Under the pieces are notes generated by a model. That model saw nothing but the letters and a program-made list of their open reading frames with translations. It had not been told where the DNA came from and did no database searches. A stretch of DNA of 64,000 nucleotides from contig NC_081406.1 in the NCBI RefSeq assembly GCF_030272615.1, positions 483,199,900-483,263,899 of the forward strand, read 5' to 3'. Shown here in pieces: positions 1 through 10,080 of the stretch (its first letter is position 1; the number at the start of each line of letters is the position of its first letter). The stretch comes from Cryptomeria japonica (taxonomy: Eukaryota; Streptophyta; Pinopsida; Cupressales; Cupressaceae). The translations under genes were made by a program, and so were the position numbers.

Positions 1-2
1 CT

Positions 3-497
3 AGGGAATTTGACACACTTCTATCAGAACTGTGTAACTTATTAAAGGAATACAAAACTCTGTACAAAGACACTTGCAAGACAAACTTTTTAACAGTAGA
101 CATAGATAAGAAAATAAGCAAGGTACAAGATGAAATCAATAAACTTGTTGATAATTTTGTTAACTCACTTGATACATTATCAGTTTTTGAGCAAAGGATA
201 AAATTTTTTGAGGAAGAGTTACTTAAATTAGAAAGGGAAAAGAAAAGAATAGTGAATAAGGCAAAGCATCAGAGACTAAAACTGAGTCCAAGATTGGACT
301 ATCTAGCATCATTGCGGAAGGAAATATCTGAGGCACTGATACAGGGACAAAAAACACCGGTAGAGCATATGCAGCACCTCACCGGTATAGTTAAAAGAAC
401 AAAGACAACAATCAGAGATAGTAAAAAGTTTATGGAGAGTATAAACTTGATTTTGGCAGATCTATTTAAAATTGTAACTACCCAGGTACAAGGTTGA
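3..497 (+). CDS. C-terminal end of a retroelement coiled-coil ORF (Cop1)
   Basis: An open frame enters from the left edge of the window and stops at 495-497, giving about 164 residues with no start codon required. The protein is hydrophilic and helical, rich in K, E, L and I, with heptad-like spacing through roughly residues 30-110, so a coiled coil is likely. No enzymatic motif is visible. It ends about 200 bp before a polypurine tract and LTR, the place where SIRE-type copia elements often carry an extra coiled-coil (env-like) ORF and where elements such as H in this window carry a large second ORF. I infer it is the C-terminus of such an extra ORF; family membership is not proven. Confidence 0.6.
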   Translation, partial: REFDTLLSELCNLLKEYKTLYKDTCKTNFLTVDIDKKISKVQDEINKLVDNFVNSLDTLSVFEQRIKFFEEELLKLEREKKRIVNKAKHQRLKLSPRLDYLASLRKEISEALIQGQKTPVEHMQHLTGIVKRTKTTIRDSKKFMESINLILADLFKIVTTQVQG

Positions 498-533
498 AAC
501 TACAAACTCTACTGACATCTTGACAACCTTTGT

Positions 534-697
534 CATTGATGCCAAAGGGGGAGTAGTGGGATGAGAAATTTCAACACCACAGGAATCATATGCTCAAGGG
601 GAGCACACATTTTTGGTAACATTTTTGTACTTCACATTTTTGGATACACTTTTTGAAAATTCTCATGAGTGTTTCCATTAATGCCAAAGGGGGAGAT
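534..697 (+). promoter_or_regulatory. Duplicated polypurine-tract motif before the Cop1 3' LTR
   Basis: The motif ATGCCAAAGGGGGAG occurs twice, at 539-553 and 681-695. The second copy directly abuts the LTR start and is the expected plus-strand primer (PPT). The first lies about 140 bp upstream, just after the ORF stop, and could be an extra PPT or a leftover. No gene is seen in 498-697. Confidence 0.8.
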
Positions 698-1511
698 TGT
701 TGGCATATGCACACTCCAATGAGACATTGTATGTGATTTAAGGTTTTGTCATTGATGGCAACCTTACAATCCTATGGCACCGGCAAGGCATTACACCGGC
801 ATGTTAGTTCACCGACATCAACAGATCACAGTCTACACCGGCATTTAGACCACCGGCACCGGCACAGAGAAAGGAAGCATACCGACACAGAGGCTGATAG
901 GATTTTTGTTATATTATATTTTGTTTATTATTTTAAAAACTTTGTAAGCCAACTTGGAAAGTTGTAAAATGACTCTTATATATAAGAGAGATCATTGTAG
1001 ACATTGGAAAATAATTAAGGAAGCGAAAAAGAAGGAGATATTAGGTAGACCTATTATGCGAAATATAGGTTAGAGGTTTTATGTAAAGAACAGAGCACAA
1101 ACCAGTACTGGATCAGGCGTTATAGATGCTATTGTAAAGTAGTACAAGATATTGGATTTGTATAATCCACATTGTAAGTCAGTGAGACTTCCCATTGAGT
1201 AGTGAGCTCTAGGCAATTGGCCTTCCTGCACGTGCAGGCCCCTCTTGTAAGTAATATTATCTTATTGGCCAGTAAGTGGATATTGTGGGTTAAAAATCCC
1301 ACTGAGGTTTTTCCCACACCAGGTTTCCTTGTTAAATCCTTGTGTCATGGTGTGATTTTTATGTGGATGCTTTTAACTTTGTTCATTGCATTATTTCTTG
1401 CATACCGGTACACTGTTATAATATGTTCTGCATGTTTTAAGTTGAGAAATTTTAATTACCGGTTAGATATTGATTCACCCCCCCCTCTCAGTATCTATAG
1501 GAATCCTAACA
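698..1511 (+). mobile_element. 3' LTR of copia-type element Cop1
   Basis: The LTR starts TGTTGG right after the polypurine tract and ends CCTAACA, an imperfect inverted terminal pair, giving 814 bp. A TATA box lies at 975-990. The 3' part has the C-run motif ATTCACCCCCCCC followed by CTCTCAGT, shared by the other copia LTRs in this window. A perfect 14-bp palindrome containing a CACGTG core is at 1225-1238. Segments around it resemble the solo LTR at 5151-6158 and the Cop-D LTRs, so these form one LTR family. Apparent short ORFs here are non-coding. Confidence 0.85.
975..990 (+). promoter_or_regulatory. TATA box of the Cop1 LTR
   Basis: CTTATATATAAGAGAG is a near-palindromic TATA element about 280 bp into the LTR, the usual U3 position; transcription would start some 30 bp downstream near 1010-1020. 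Comparable LTR TATA motifs are at 2380-2388 (Cop2), 5569-5575 (solo LTR) and 58428-58436 (H). Confidence 0.6.
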
Positions 1512-1771
1512 TTTACATGAGGGGTTAATGAGGGAAAAAGATACGAAAGTCCAATTGGATTTTAAGCATTATTATTTATTGTGCCATATGATTCCTTTTC
1601 AAAATAGAACAGATCAGAATGAAGCCTTAAAGGTGACAAAATTGACCCTCAAATAGGAAACAAGTGACCAGTTCAAAGATGGACTCAAGTGTGTGAAAAA
1701 GGGTCAATGTATTAAATTATAGAACATTCTTTAATCATTTTATGTTTAAAGTCTTAGAAATATGTGGAGTT
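1512..1771. other. Unassigned spacer between two copia elements
   Basis: This 260 bp separates the end of the Cop1 3' LTR from the start of the Cop2 LTR. It has no ORF, terminal repeat or recognisable motif. It may be host DNA or part of an older, unrecognised repeat. Confidence 0.4.
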
Positions 1772-3176
1772 TGTTGGTATTTCATTCCAGATTGCATTGA
1801 TGAACTATTGTGTTGTCATTGATATCAATTGTGTCTGGTAATGATGTTGTTATGATGTTGTTTTGCAACCGGTAGGTGAACTAGTGGAGGAAACTGATAT
1901 TACTTTATAAGTAGCGAGATCAACCGGTAACCTTACGTGTTGATGTGCCAAACCCTAACCGATGGAGCTTGGTGAATCGATTGTATTGGTTTATGATCAA
2001 ATGGTGAACGATAATGATTATGCCATGTATGCATGTTGTATGTGATGTGTTTCAAGTAGTTTTTGGTATGTAGAGATAACTGTTTTATCTTGGGAATAAG
2101 AGAGTACATTGCATGAAGAGGAAACCACGTGATCAGTTAGAAGATTCAATAAAGCGGTGATCAAGGAGCAGTCGAGGTTTTCTTGAACAATGTACAATGA
2201 TTGCTATGTAATCTAATGGTCATACTTGAACCGATTTATTTGTAATCTATATGAGATGTTAGGTTGGTGATGTGTTTTACCGACCTATTGTTTTGCTTAT
2301 AAGGTTGATGAATTGTTTTGTTGTAGTGTTGGCAATTTTGGTTAAGTGTCAATGTGATTGGTTGCTGAACCAGAAGGAGTATTTATAGTATGAGTGAAGG
2401 TAGATAGGAGCATGAAAAGGACCTGATCAAGCAGAGTAGTTTTATTTACCATATCAGAAAACCCCCATTGTTCTCTAACAATTACAACAGTTAAATCCCT
2501 TAACCGGGTAAGCTTTGATAGGCTTAGTGCTATCTAAATCCTCTAACTAGGTGATCCATTAGCTTGGATTTCAAATCTTATATTGAGGTTACTCCTAACA
2601 GGGTATTTCTTCTAACAGGGCATTATAGTCAATCCTTTAACCGGGTGGTCCCTAACAGGATATGTTCCTAACAAGAAATTTTGTAAAGCTTTAAGAGGCT
2701 TGGCTCCTAATAGGGCGAACTTCAGAAGAGTTCAAAAGACTTGTGGGCATTCATCCCCACCCTGAGTTTTCCCATTTGGGTTTCCACGTCGAAAATCATT
2801 GTGTCAAGTGGTGAAGGGTTTTTGTGGTTACGTTTGATATGGTTAATTTGCTTAACTATTAAATCTACTTAGTTATGATAAGATGACCGACAATTATCTG
2901 AAATGTGCTTTTACTAGTGTCAATAAAGTGTTTTCATGTATTGGTTAAATGGTTTGGGAGTTTCAGAGTTGTTATACTATTATTTTGATATGCCAATCAA
3001 ATCGGTAAACTATCAGTGCTATTGCAGTTTGTAGTTCAGTATTTGAACAAGTTAGTCTAGTGATTGACTTGTGAGATTGTTTTTAAGTTTTGTGAAAGTT
3101 TAGTCAGTTTTCTTTCTATTGATTCACCCCCCCTCTCAGTAGTCATTTGGATCCTTATTGATTCATCATATCATCA
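1772..3176 (+). mobile_element. 5' LTR of copia-type element Cop2
   Basis: It starts TGTTGG and ends TCATCA, followed two bases later by a primer-binding site, giving about 1.4 kb. The TATA candidate is TATTTATAG at 2380-2388. The transcribed part carries a cluster of degenerate CCTNTAACNGGG motifs (2498-2715), also seen in the H and Cop-F LTRs, and the C-run motif near 3124-3140. The end was placed by comparison with the outer end of the Cop-F LTR, which also terminates in TCATCA. No second Cop2 LTR is present in the window. Confidence 0.8.
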
Positions 3177-3178
3177 AT

Positions 3179-3190
3179 TGGTATTAGAGC
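3179..3190 (+). promoter_or_regulatory. Primer-binding site of Cop2 (initiator tRNA-Met type)
   Basis: TGGTATTAGAGC differs by one base from TGGTATCAGAGC, the complement of the 3' end of plant initiator methionine tRNA used by many copia elements. It lies two bases after the LTR end. Confidence 0.85.
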
Positions 3191-3249
3191 AATTTAGGTC
3201 CTCTAGTGTCTAAGCCTAACAACTTGAGGTAAATATCTAGAAGAATGTG

Positions 3250-4598
3250 ATGAAGAAAGAAGGTCCAAAGTTTAATAGGGAAAACTACAAAATATGGAGT
3301 GATAGGATGAAAATCTATATCAAGAGTCTAGGAAATCAATACTAGGAACATGTTGTTACACAATATACTACACCTAGTGGGACTACGTTTGATGATCAAA
3401 AGAAAGAGCAACAAGAAAATAATCAAGCATTAGAGGCCATTATCAGTTCTTTGTCTGATTCAGAGTATGTTGATTTCCATGGTCCGAAGACTGCTTATGA
3501 TGTGTGGAAGAAACTTGGGGAAATCTATAGCGGTGATGATCATGTGAAGATTGCCAAAGAAGAGAGTTTGAGAGGTAAATTTAATGACATGTAGATGGTT
3601 GAAGGTAAGAATATTCAATAGTATGGTTAGAGGATCAACGAGATAGTTAGTGAGATCAAAAGTGCTGGTGGTAAAGTGGAGGATGCCATAGTGGTTAGTA
3701 AGGTGTTGATAACCCTTCTACTGGTCTACTCTATCCGAGTTGCAGCCATTCATGAGCTAAAGTCTATTGACAAAACAAAGGTAACTCTTGACTCCATCAA
3801 TGATAAACTTACTATATTTGAATTAAATGGCTATGATGGTAGTGCTTAGAAATCAGTCTGCATTCAGAGCTGTAGTCTCTAATCTACCTATGAGGAAAAG
3901 CAGAGATGAAAGTCATAGTTATGAGTCTAGATCTAGTAGAGAAGTTGAAGATAAAGACAGTTTGATCGAGCTTGAAGCATTGTTGGCCAAGTGATTACCC
4001 AGAGGTACCGACAAGTATAGAGGTAAATTACCTTTGAATTTTTTTGCATGTAACAACATTGGACATATTGCAGCTAACTGTCCTAATGGTAACAATGACC
4101 ATAAGTGTGACAAGTACAAGAAGTAGAAAGGAAAAGGAAAAAGAGATTGCCTCATTGTAGTTGATGGTGGTATCACCGATGAGGAATCTGAGGGAGATGC
4201 TAATGAAGACATTGTATTTGTTGATATTAAAGAGGAGACATCTAATCATAAGGCATTAGTTTCTCACATGGATAGTTTTGATGATTGAATCATAGATAGT
4301 GGTTGTTCACACCACATGACCAGTGACTGGAGTAAATTTCTTAATTTGAGGGATTTTGATGGAGGAGTTGTGAGATTTGGAAATGACTCACCCTACATGG
4401 TAAAAGGAAAGGGAACCATTTTTATTAATGGAAAGAGAAGTGCAGATGATGTCTACTAGGTCGAAGGATTAAAGAACAATCTTTTGAGTGTAGCTCAAAT
4501 CAATGACAAAGGTTATCCATTAGAATTTAAGAATGGAATGTGCAAAATCTATGGGAGCAAAGGTGAACTGATTGCAACCAAAAAGCAGAGAAAAGTGG
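3250..4598 (+). pseudogene. Decayed copia gag-protease of Cop2, truncated
   Basis: From the ATG at 3250 the frame reads as a copia gag of the UBN2/DUF4219 kind (NYKIWSDRMK near the start, later YDVWKKL), interrupted by several TAG and TGA stops. A zinc knuckle at about 4044-4090 reads FACNNIGHIAANC with Phe in place of the first Cys. Protease follows with IDSGCSHHMT near 4290, containing the catalytic D-S-G, and then the VY-x-VEGLKNNLLSV segment that precedes integrase. Coding similarity ends abruptly at 4598, where the NA3 LTR begins with TG, so integrase, RT and RNase H are missing from this copy. Too many stops remain for it to be expressed. Confidence 0.8.
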
Positions 4599-7106
4599 TG
4601 TAGGAGCATCTTGTTCAGAGGCTTAAAGAGGAGGCTAAATCAAGTGTTGAAGGTGATTAAGCATGTATAAGGTCCATCAAGGTGTTGAAGACTCCATTTT
4701 AATGTGTTTAACTTGATTTCATGTAATTTGTAACCTTGGTGTAAAAATTGTCATATGGGTTAATTATGGTATAAGGTCAAGAAAGGAAATGGTCTATTTC
4801 ATGGTTGTAAGGCCTATTAAGTTCATTTCAATGTATTTGGCAGAAAGTTTGAGTGATTTAGTGGAAAATCACAAAATATTGCTAAGTTGCCTTAACAACT
4901 TTTCAAATATGGATAATCAAGGGAACAACAACGATCATAGTTGGTTGTAGAAGGTAGTTAGGAGGTCTTAATAGGTTTTTGGATTGAAAGAATATCTATA
5001 ATGTCTTGTAACTCAAACCAAAGGGTGAGGAGAGAAATGGAAAGCATTTGCATTTCATATTTGAGTTATTTTCAATTCTAATTTTGTGGTTTTAGAAGCA
5101 TTCCTTTTTGTTTCTAGGCCTGTACAGTCTAGTATGGCCTGGGAACATTGTGTTGGTATTTTGGTATGGTTTTGTCATTGATGTCAACACCTATTGAAAA
5201 CAAGCACTTTGGAGATCCAACAACATTCACCGGCAAGCGAGTAACTATTGCACAATTATTGGTAGATGATTCACCGACATGATATAATGTTCACCGGTAC
5301 CTGGAATGATATGGAAGACACTTGATAATGTCAAAGACATCATGTGGACACTTTGTTTTGAAGAATTGATCATTGGTATATTCATATTTGCATATTTGCT
5401 TTTACCGGCAAATAGGTCCAGGGTTATCTAGGGTTACACCGGCAGGTTTTTCTTTTCCAAATCAACATGGAACGTTATGGAGATGATTTATTATTGATGT
5501 AAATGCATTAAGCCAACATGTTTAATATCTTGTAGAGCCAACCTACTAAAATTGGTCTTAGGTTATGGTATAAATGTAAGATCTTATTTGTAAGATCAAG
5601 TGTGGAATGTGAAAAAGAATTGAGTGAAGGTATATGTCAGATTAAGCAGAGGTATACATGAAGACATTATTTGAAGGTGAAGCTAGGTTTTTGTATAAGC
5701 ATATCAGCATTACACCGGTACTGAATCCAGCATATGAAGATGCTATTTTGTGCAGTACATTCTTATTGGATTTAACCATCCAACTGTAGTTAGTGTGACT
5801 CCCATTTTGTGATTGAGCAGTGAACTCTAGGCTGTTGGCCTTTCTGCATGTGCAGACCCCATTTATGTACACTTACTATCTGCAGTAGTATCATCTGATT
5901 ATGGGTAAGGTTTCCCACTGTGGTTTTCCCCTTACAAGGTTTCCACGTACAAATACTGGTGTTATGTGTTGTGGATGACTTTATGTTTATGTTTCATGCA
6001 TTAATCTTTTCCAGTATAGCAATTTACTGTTAACACTATCTATCGGCATATTTAACTGGTTTACTGGTATTAAGCATCAATTTGGTTAATTAGTTTTTGG
6101 TTTGAATTTATTTGACAACTAATTCACCCCCCCTCTCAGTTGTCTCCGGGACCTAACACATTGTACTAATGATGAGTTAAGTTATAACTAAGTCTCTTCT
6201 TTCATTTGGTTCAAGTGGCATTTATTTTCATGAAGATTTGAGTAAGCTACATTGATTTTTGTCAAAATCGTTTGTAACTGCTAGACCCCTAACTAGGTAA
6301 CAAGTTTTAGAAAAAATGCCATAACTTTTGATTAAACCATTGGATCGAGCTATAACTTGGACAAAAGTTCTACAACTATTAAATCTAGAATCCAACTAGA
6401 GAGATTGGCATTGTGATCAATATTTCAAAAGTATTAATTACTATACCAGACTGTATTTTCTTGTTCCCTGGTATTGGACCGTGTACTTTCAGTTTTTTGC
6501 ATGTATACTCATGAATGCAAGTTATGTATGGATATGGAAGGCACTTGGAGATTGTATGGAATATTTTAAAACCATTATACTATAGTGGTATGGTGTTTGG
6601 AGAAAACAAGATGCCTAAAAAGGACTGTTGCTGACGGTTTCCATACAAGTTGTCATGACAAAAAGTCTTGTTGCTACTATAGTGAATGAAATTTGTGATT
6701 GCCATCCAAATATGAATGACACCATGAACGGTGCAAGGTTGTATTATGAAGGAATGTGATTATTGGTTTGTGTTTTTGTTGTCACAAAGAGTTTAGTCCC
6801 ATCAAGCATGTGTAATGGCCTTGTGTATTGTGGTCATAAGTAGAAGGATTTTTGTGTTTGGTCTAATATATTGTCAAGACCCAAAAATGCAATGCATGTC
6901 TCACTCATGAAAATCATGAGGGTAGAAGGTTTGTTTTGTGTATCTTGTTGAGGAAGTGGATTAAGAACCTTGAGTATGAATCCAAGTAATGTGTTGGTTA
7001 ATGTGAAATTGTTGCCTTGAAACAAGTTGTCTTGAGTTGTTATGCCATATTTGACAGAAGTTGTGCCACTTATAGGTATGATAGTTGGTATTCATGCTCT
7101 GCATCA
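4599..7106 (+). mobile_element. LTR copy 1 of non-coding element NA3, containing a solo LTR
   Basis: This segment is repeated at 7560-8711 and resumes at 41361-41619, so it is one of two direct repeats. It starts TGTAGGAGC and ends near TGCATCA, immediately before a primer-binding site. Without the solo LTR at 5151-6158 it is about 1.5 kb. The repeats align closely, including the GGGAACATTG site that is occupied here and empty near 8102. Short ORFs inside are not conserved between the copies and are not genes. Confidence 0.75.
5151..6158 (+). mobile_element. Solo copia LTR with 5-bp target duplication
   Basis: A 1008-bp LTR begins TGTTGG and ends CCTAACA, flanked by the direct repeat CATTG at 5146-5150 and 6159-6163. 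The paralogous NA3 LTR near 8102-8112 reads straight through with one CATTG, giving an unoccupied reference site. TATA candidate TATAAAT is at 5569-5575; the C-run motif is near 6121. It belongs to the same LTR family as 698-1511. It is best explained by insertion of a full element followed by LTR-LTR recombination. Confidence 0.92.
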
Positions 7107-7559
7107 AATTGGTACCAGAGCCTAGCAAAAGGTTTGGGTTTGAAAATTTGTTTTGTGGTTTGTGTTGTGTTTGGCTGAAGGTGTTAATCCACCTAACTAC
7201 AGAGAAGGTGTTGGAATAGGTTAGGAGAGAACCTGGTTGTTGGTTTCCAAGAGACTAGGGAGAGAGGAGAAACAGACTCCTAGGTGAGGAAAGGAAGTTG
7301 TGAGTTTGTGTGTTGAGGCAGTAGAAGAGGTGGATACCTAGTAAAGCACCTACGTGGAAACCATTTCAATAATCCACTAATGGGAGTAGATGAGATGATA
7401 GTTTACAAGGACAATCCCATTTCCTTTTGAAAAAGAGGTTGATAGTAAAGGCAAGAAGATGGTAAGAGATAAAGATGAAGACAAAGGCATCAAGCCAAGA
7501 ATGTGTTGTTGTTCTATGTTTCCAAGAGACTTGGAAATCTTTCAAGGTCAAAAGCATGG
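7107..7559 (+). mobile_element. Short internal region of NA3 with primer-binding site
   Basis: A methionine-tRNA-type primer-binding site, TGGTACCAGAGCC, is at 7110-7122, directly after LTR copy 1. Only about 450 bp separate it from LTR copy 2. No ORF, gag, protease or polymerase motif is present, so NA3 is non-autonomous and would depend on proteins of another element. I could not identify a clear polypurine tract before 7560. Confidence 0.65.
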
Positions 7560-8716
7560 TGCAGGAGCACCTTGTTCAAAGGCTTCAAAAGGAGGCTAAA
7601 TCAAGTTTTGAAGGTGATTAAGCATGTAGAAGGTCCATCAAGGTGTTGAAGACTCCATTTTAATGTGTTTAACTTGATTTCATGTAATTTGTAACCTCGG
7701 TGTAAAAGTTGTCATATGGGTTAATTATGGTATAAGGTCAAGAAAGGAAATGGTCTATTTCATGGTTGTATGGCCTATTAAGCTCATTTCAATGTATTTG
7801 GCATAAGATTTGAGCTATTTAGTGGAAAATCACAAAATATTGCTAAGCTATCTTAACAACTTTTCAAATATGGATAATCAAGGGAACACCAACGATCATA
7901 GTTGGTTGTAGAGGGTAGTTAGGAGGTCTTAATCTGATTTTGGATTGAAAGCATCTATATAATTCTTTGTAATTCAAACCAAAGGGAGAGGAGAGGAATA
8001 GAAAGCATTTGCATTTCATATTTGAGTTATTTTCAATTCTAATTTTGTGGTTTTAGAAGCATTCCTTGCTGTTTCTAGGCCTGTATAGTCTAGTACGGTC
8101 TGGGAACATTGTATTAATGATGAGTTAAGTTATAACTAAGTCTCTTATTTCATTTTTTTCAACTGGCATTTATTTTCTTGAAGATTTCAGGAAGCTATAT
8201 TGATTTTTGTCAAAACCATTTGTAACCGCTAGACCCCTGAACTATGTAACCAGTTTTAGAAAAAAATGCCATAACTTTTGATTAAACCATTGGATCAGGC
8301 TATGACTTGGACAAAAGTTCTACAACTATTAAATCTACAATCCAATCGGAGCGATTGGTGCTGTGATCAATATTTAAAAATTATTAATGACTGTACCAGA
8401 CTATATTTTCTTGTTCCCTGGTATTGGACAATGTACTTTCAGTTCTTTGCACGTATACTCATGAATGCAGGTTATGTATGGCTATGGAAGGCACTTGGAG
8501 ATACTATGGAAGATATTAAAACCATCACAATATGGTGGTATGATGTTTGGAGCAAACAAGAAGCCTAAACAAGACTGTTGTTGACAGTTTCCATAGAAGT
8601 TGTCATGACAAGAAGTCTTATTGTTACTACAGTGAATTAACTTTGTGATTGCCATCCAAATGTGAATGACACCATGAACGGTGCAAGGTTATATTATGAA
8701 GGAATGTGGTTAGTGG
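7560..8716 (+). mobile_element. LTR copy 2 of NA3, left part
   Basis: It repeats 4599 onward, beginning TGCAGGAGC, with the solo-LTR site empty near 8102-8112. The copy is cut at 8716 by Tat-A; AGTGG at 8712-8716 is the left target duplication. It continues at 41361 after the inserted elements. Confidence 0.8.
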
Positions 8717-9798
8717 TGTAATACCCTAAAAATGGTCATCTAAACCATGAGCCCCTAATCTCGATAACATCACCAAGGTCCTAACCAAAGGCAATTAAAT
8801 AAATCTTGAGCACACAATTAATTCTTTAATCATCAATGTCACTTGGAAAAATCAATCACTTAATATTCATTAAATATTTATTTAATTAATTAAATCATTC
8901 CAAGTAAATCATTTTTAAACAATTATCTTATTTATTTTATTAAATATCCTAGCACATTTAATTAAATAAATCAATTTGCCATAAATCTTCAAAAAACGAA
9001 ACAAATCAAGAAAGAGGAATTGGAAATTATGAGCACAAATCTTGAAATATGGAAATAAATCAGAAAAGGAATTAATTGACCAAGAAAGAATTAAAAATTA
9101 AGAAAAAGAAATCAATTGGAGATAATCTTGAAAGACAAATTAAAAATTGATGAATAATCTCAAAGAAAGCAATTAAAACAATTAAATATTAAAATTGAAT
9201 GAAATAGATAATAAATCAGTTTTTTAATATTTTATCTTAATTTTAGTTCAATTTCCTTTAAAACTAAGAAAAGCATCCAATCACATCAATTCACCTGGAT
9301 TGTGCTTCCTCTTGGAAAATCTTGACCGCTCATCATCGTTTGATCTTAGCCTTTGGTTTCTTTCTGAATTTTCTATAAATTCAGGCTCTCATCTCTTATT
9401 AAAAAATCCTAGAGAATATATTATTATTATGTTGTTTTTGCTCTAGGTTCATTAAGAATTTGCATTTAGATATTGCATATTAGTTACTTCATATTGCTTA
9501 AATAATTTAGCTTAAATATTCATATATTGCTTAAATCATATTAGATTAATCTTGCATTCATCTAGCTTAAATCCATGCTCATATAGATTTTAAAATTCCT
9601 TCATTTAGGTGTTGTCTAGTCACTGGATAACTTAGCAATTTGAGAGCAATCTAAACTCGCATCTACTAGAAGGCAATGGGTCACTTTGTAATGGTTTTAT
9701 TATTCATCGATTATTGATTTACTAACCATGCATCTAATGACTTAATTGAAGTGTTGTTTATTTCAGATACATATACAGGTCCACTTTTCACACACACA
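8717..9798 (+). mobile_element. 5' LTR of Tat-A
   Basis: 1082 bp, AT-rich, starting TGTAATACCC and ending CACACACACA. It matches 24898-25351 joined to 40727-41355, which is the 3' LTR split by Tat-B. No coding sequence is present. Confidence 0.9.
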
Positions 9799-9820
9799 TT
9801 TTTGGCACCCACTATGGGGC
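9799..9820 (+). promoter_or_regulatory. Probable primer-binding site of Tat-A
   Basis: Directly after the LTR comes TTTTTGGCACCCACTATGGG, which resembles the TTTGGCGCCCACCGTGGGGC junction common in plant Tat-lineage elements. TGG is the expected complement of a tRNA CCA tail; I do not assign the tRNA. Confidence 0.6.
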
Positions 9821-9871
9821 AAGAAACTAATTTTTTGACCTCAAAATCATTCTTTTATCCTGCAGGTTTTG

Positions 9872-10080
9872 TCCGTACAATCTCTGTGAAATATCGTACG
9901 AGTAGTTTTACTGCATCGTACAACATTATATTGAAGCCTGTTATTTGTCGTACGAATCAGAAAATGGTGTCGTACGATTTCTGTTCTGAATATTTGATTT
10001 TGTCTTCTGTCGTCCTATGCTTATTTATAACTCGTACGAAAAAATCCTCATCGTTTCATTCTATGTTAATTGTCGTATGA
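9872..10080 (+). repeat. Leader array A1: 22-bp spaced TCGTACGA motif
   Basis: Cores matching TCGTACGA exactly or with one to three changes start at 9872, 9894, 9916, 9948, 9970, 10010, 10032, 10051 and 10073. Within runs the spacing is 22 bp (9872-9894-9916; 9948-9970; 10010-10032; 10051-10073). The usual left context is TTGT. The core is an 8-bp palindrome with two CpGs in AT-rich DNA. A chance ORF spanning 9751-10080 is a shadow of this array. Confidence 0.8.

Noticed and set aside
8278-8568. 96-codon ORF in the NA3 LTR
   Set aside because: The matching region of the other LTR copy (near 6340-6620) has stops in this frame, so the frame is not conserved.
9751-10080. 109-codon ORF after the Tat-A 5' LTR
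   Set aside because: It begins inside the LTR, crosses the primer-binding site and the 22-bp array, and shows no protein features.
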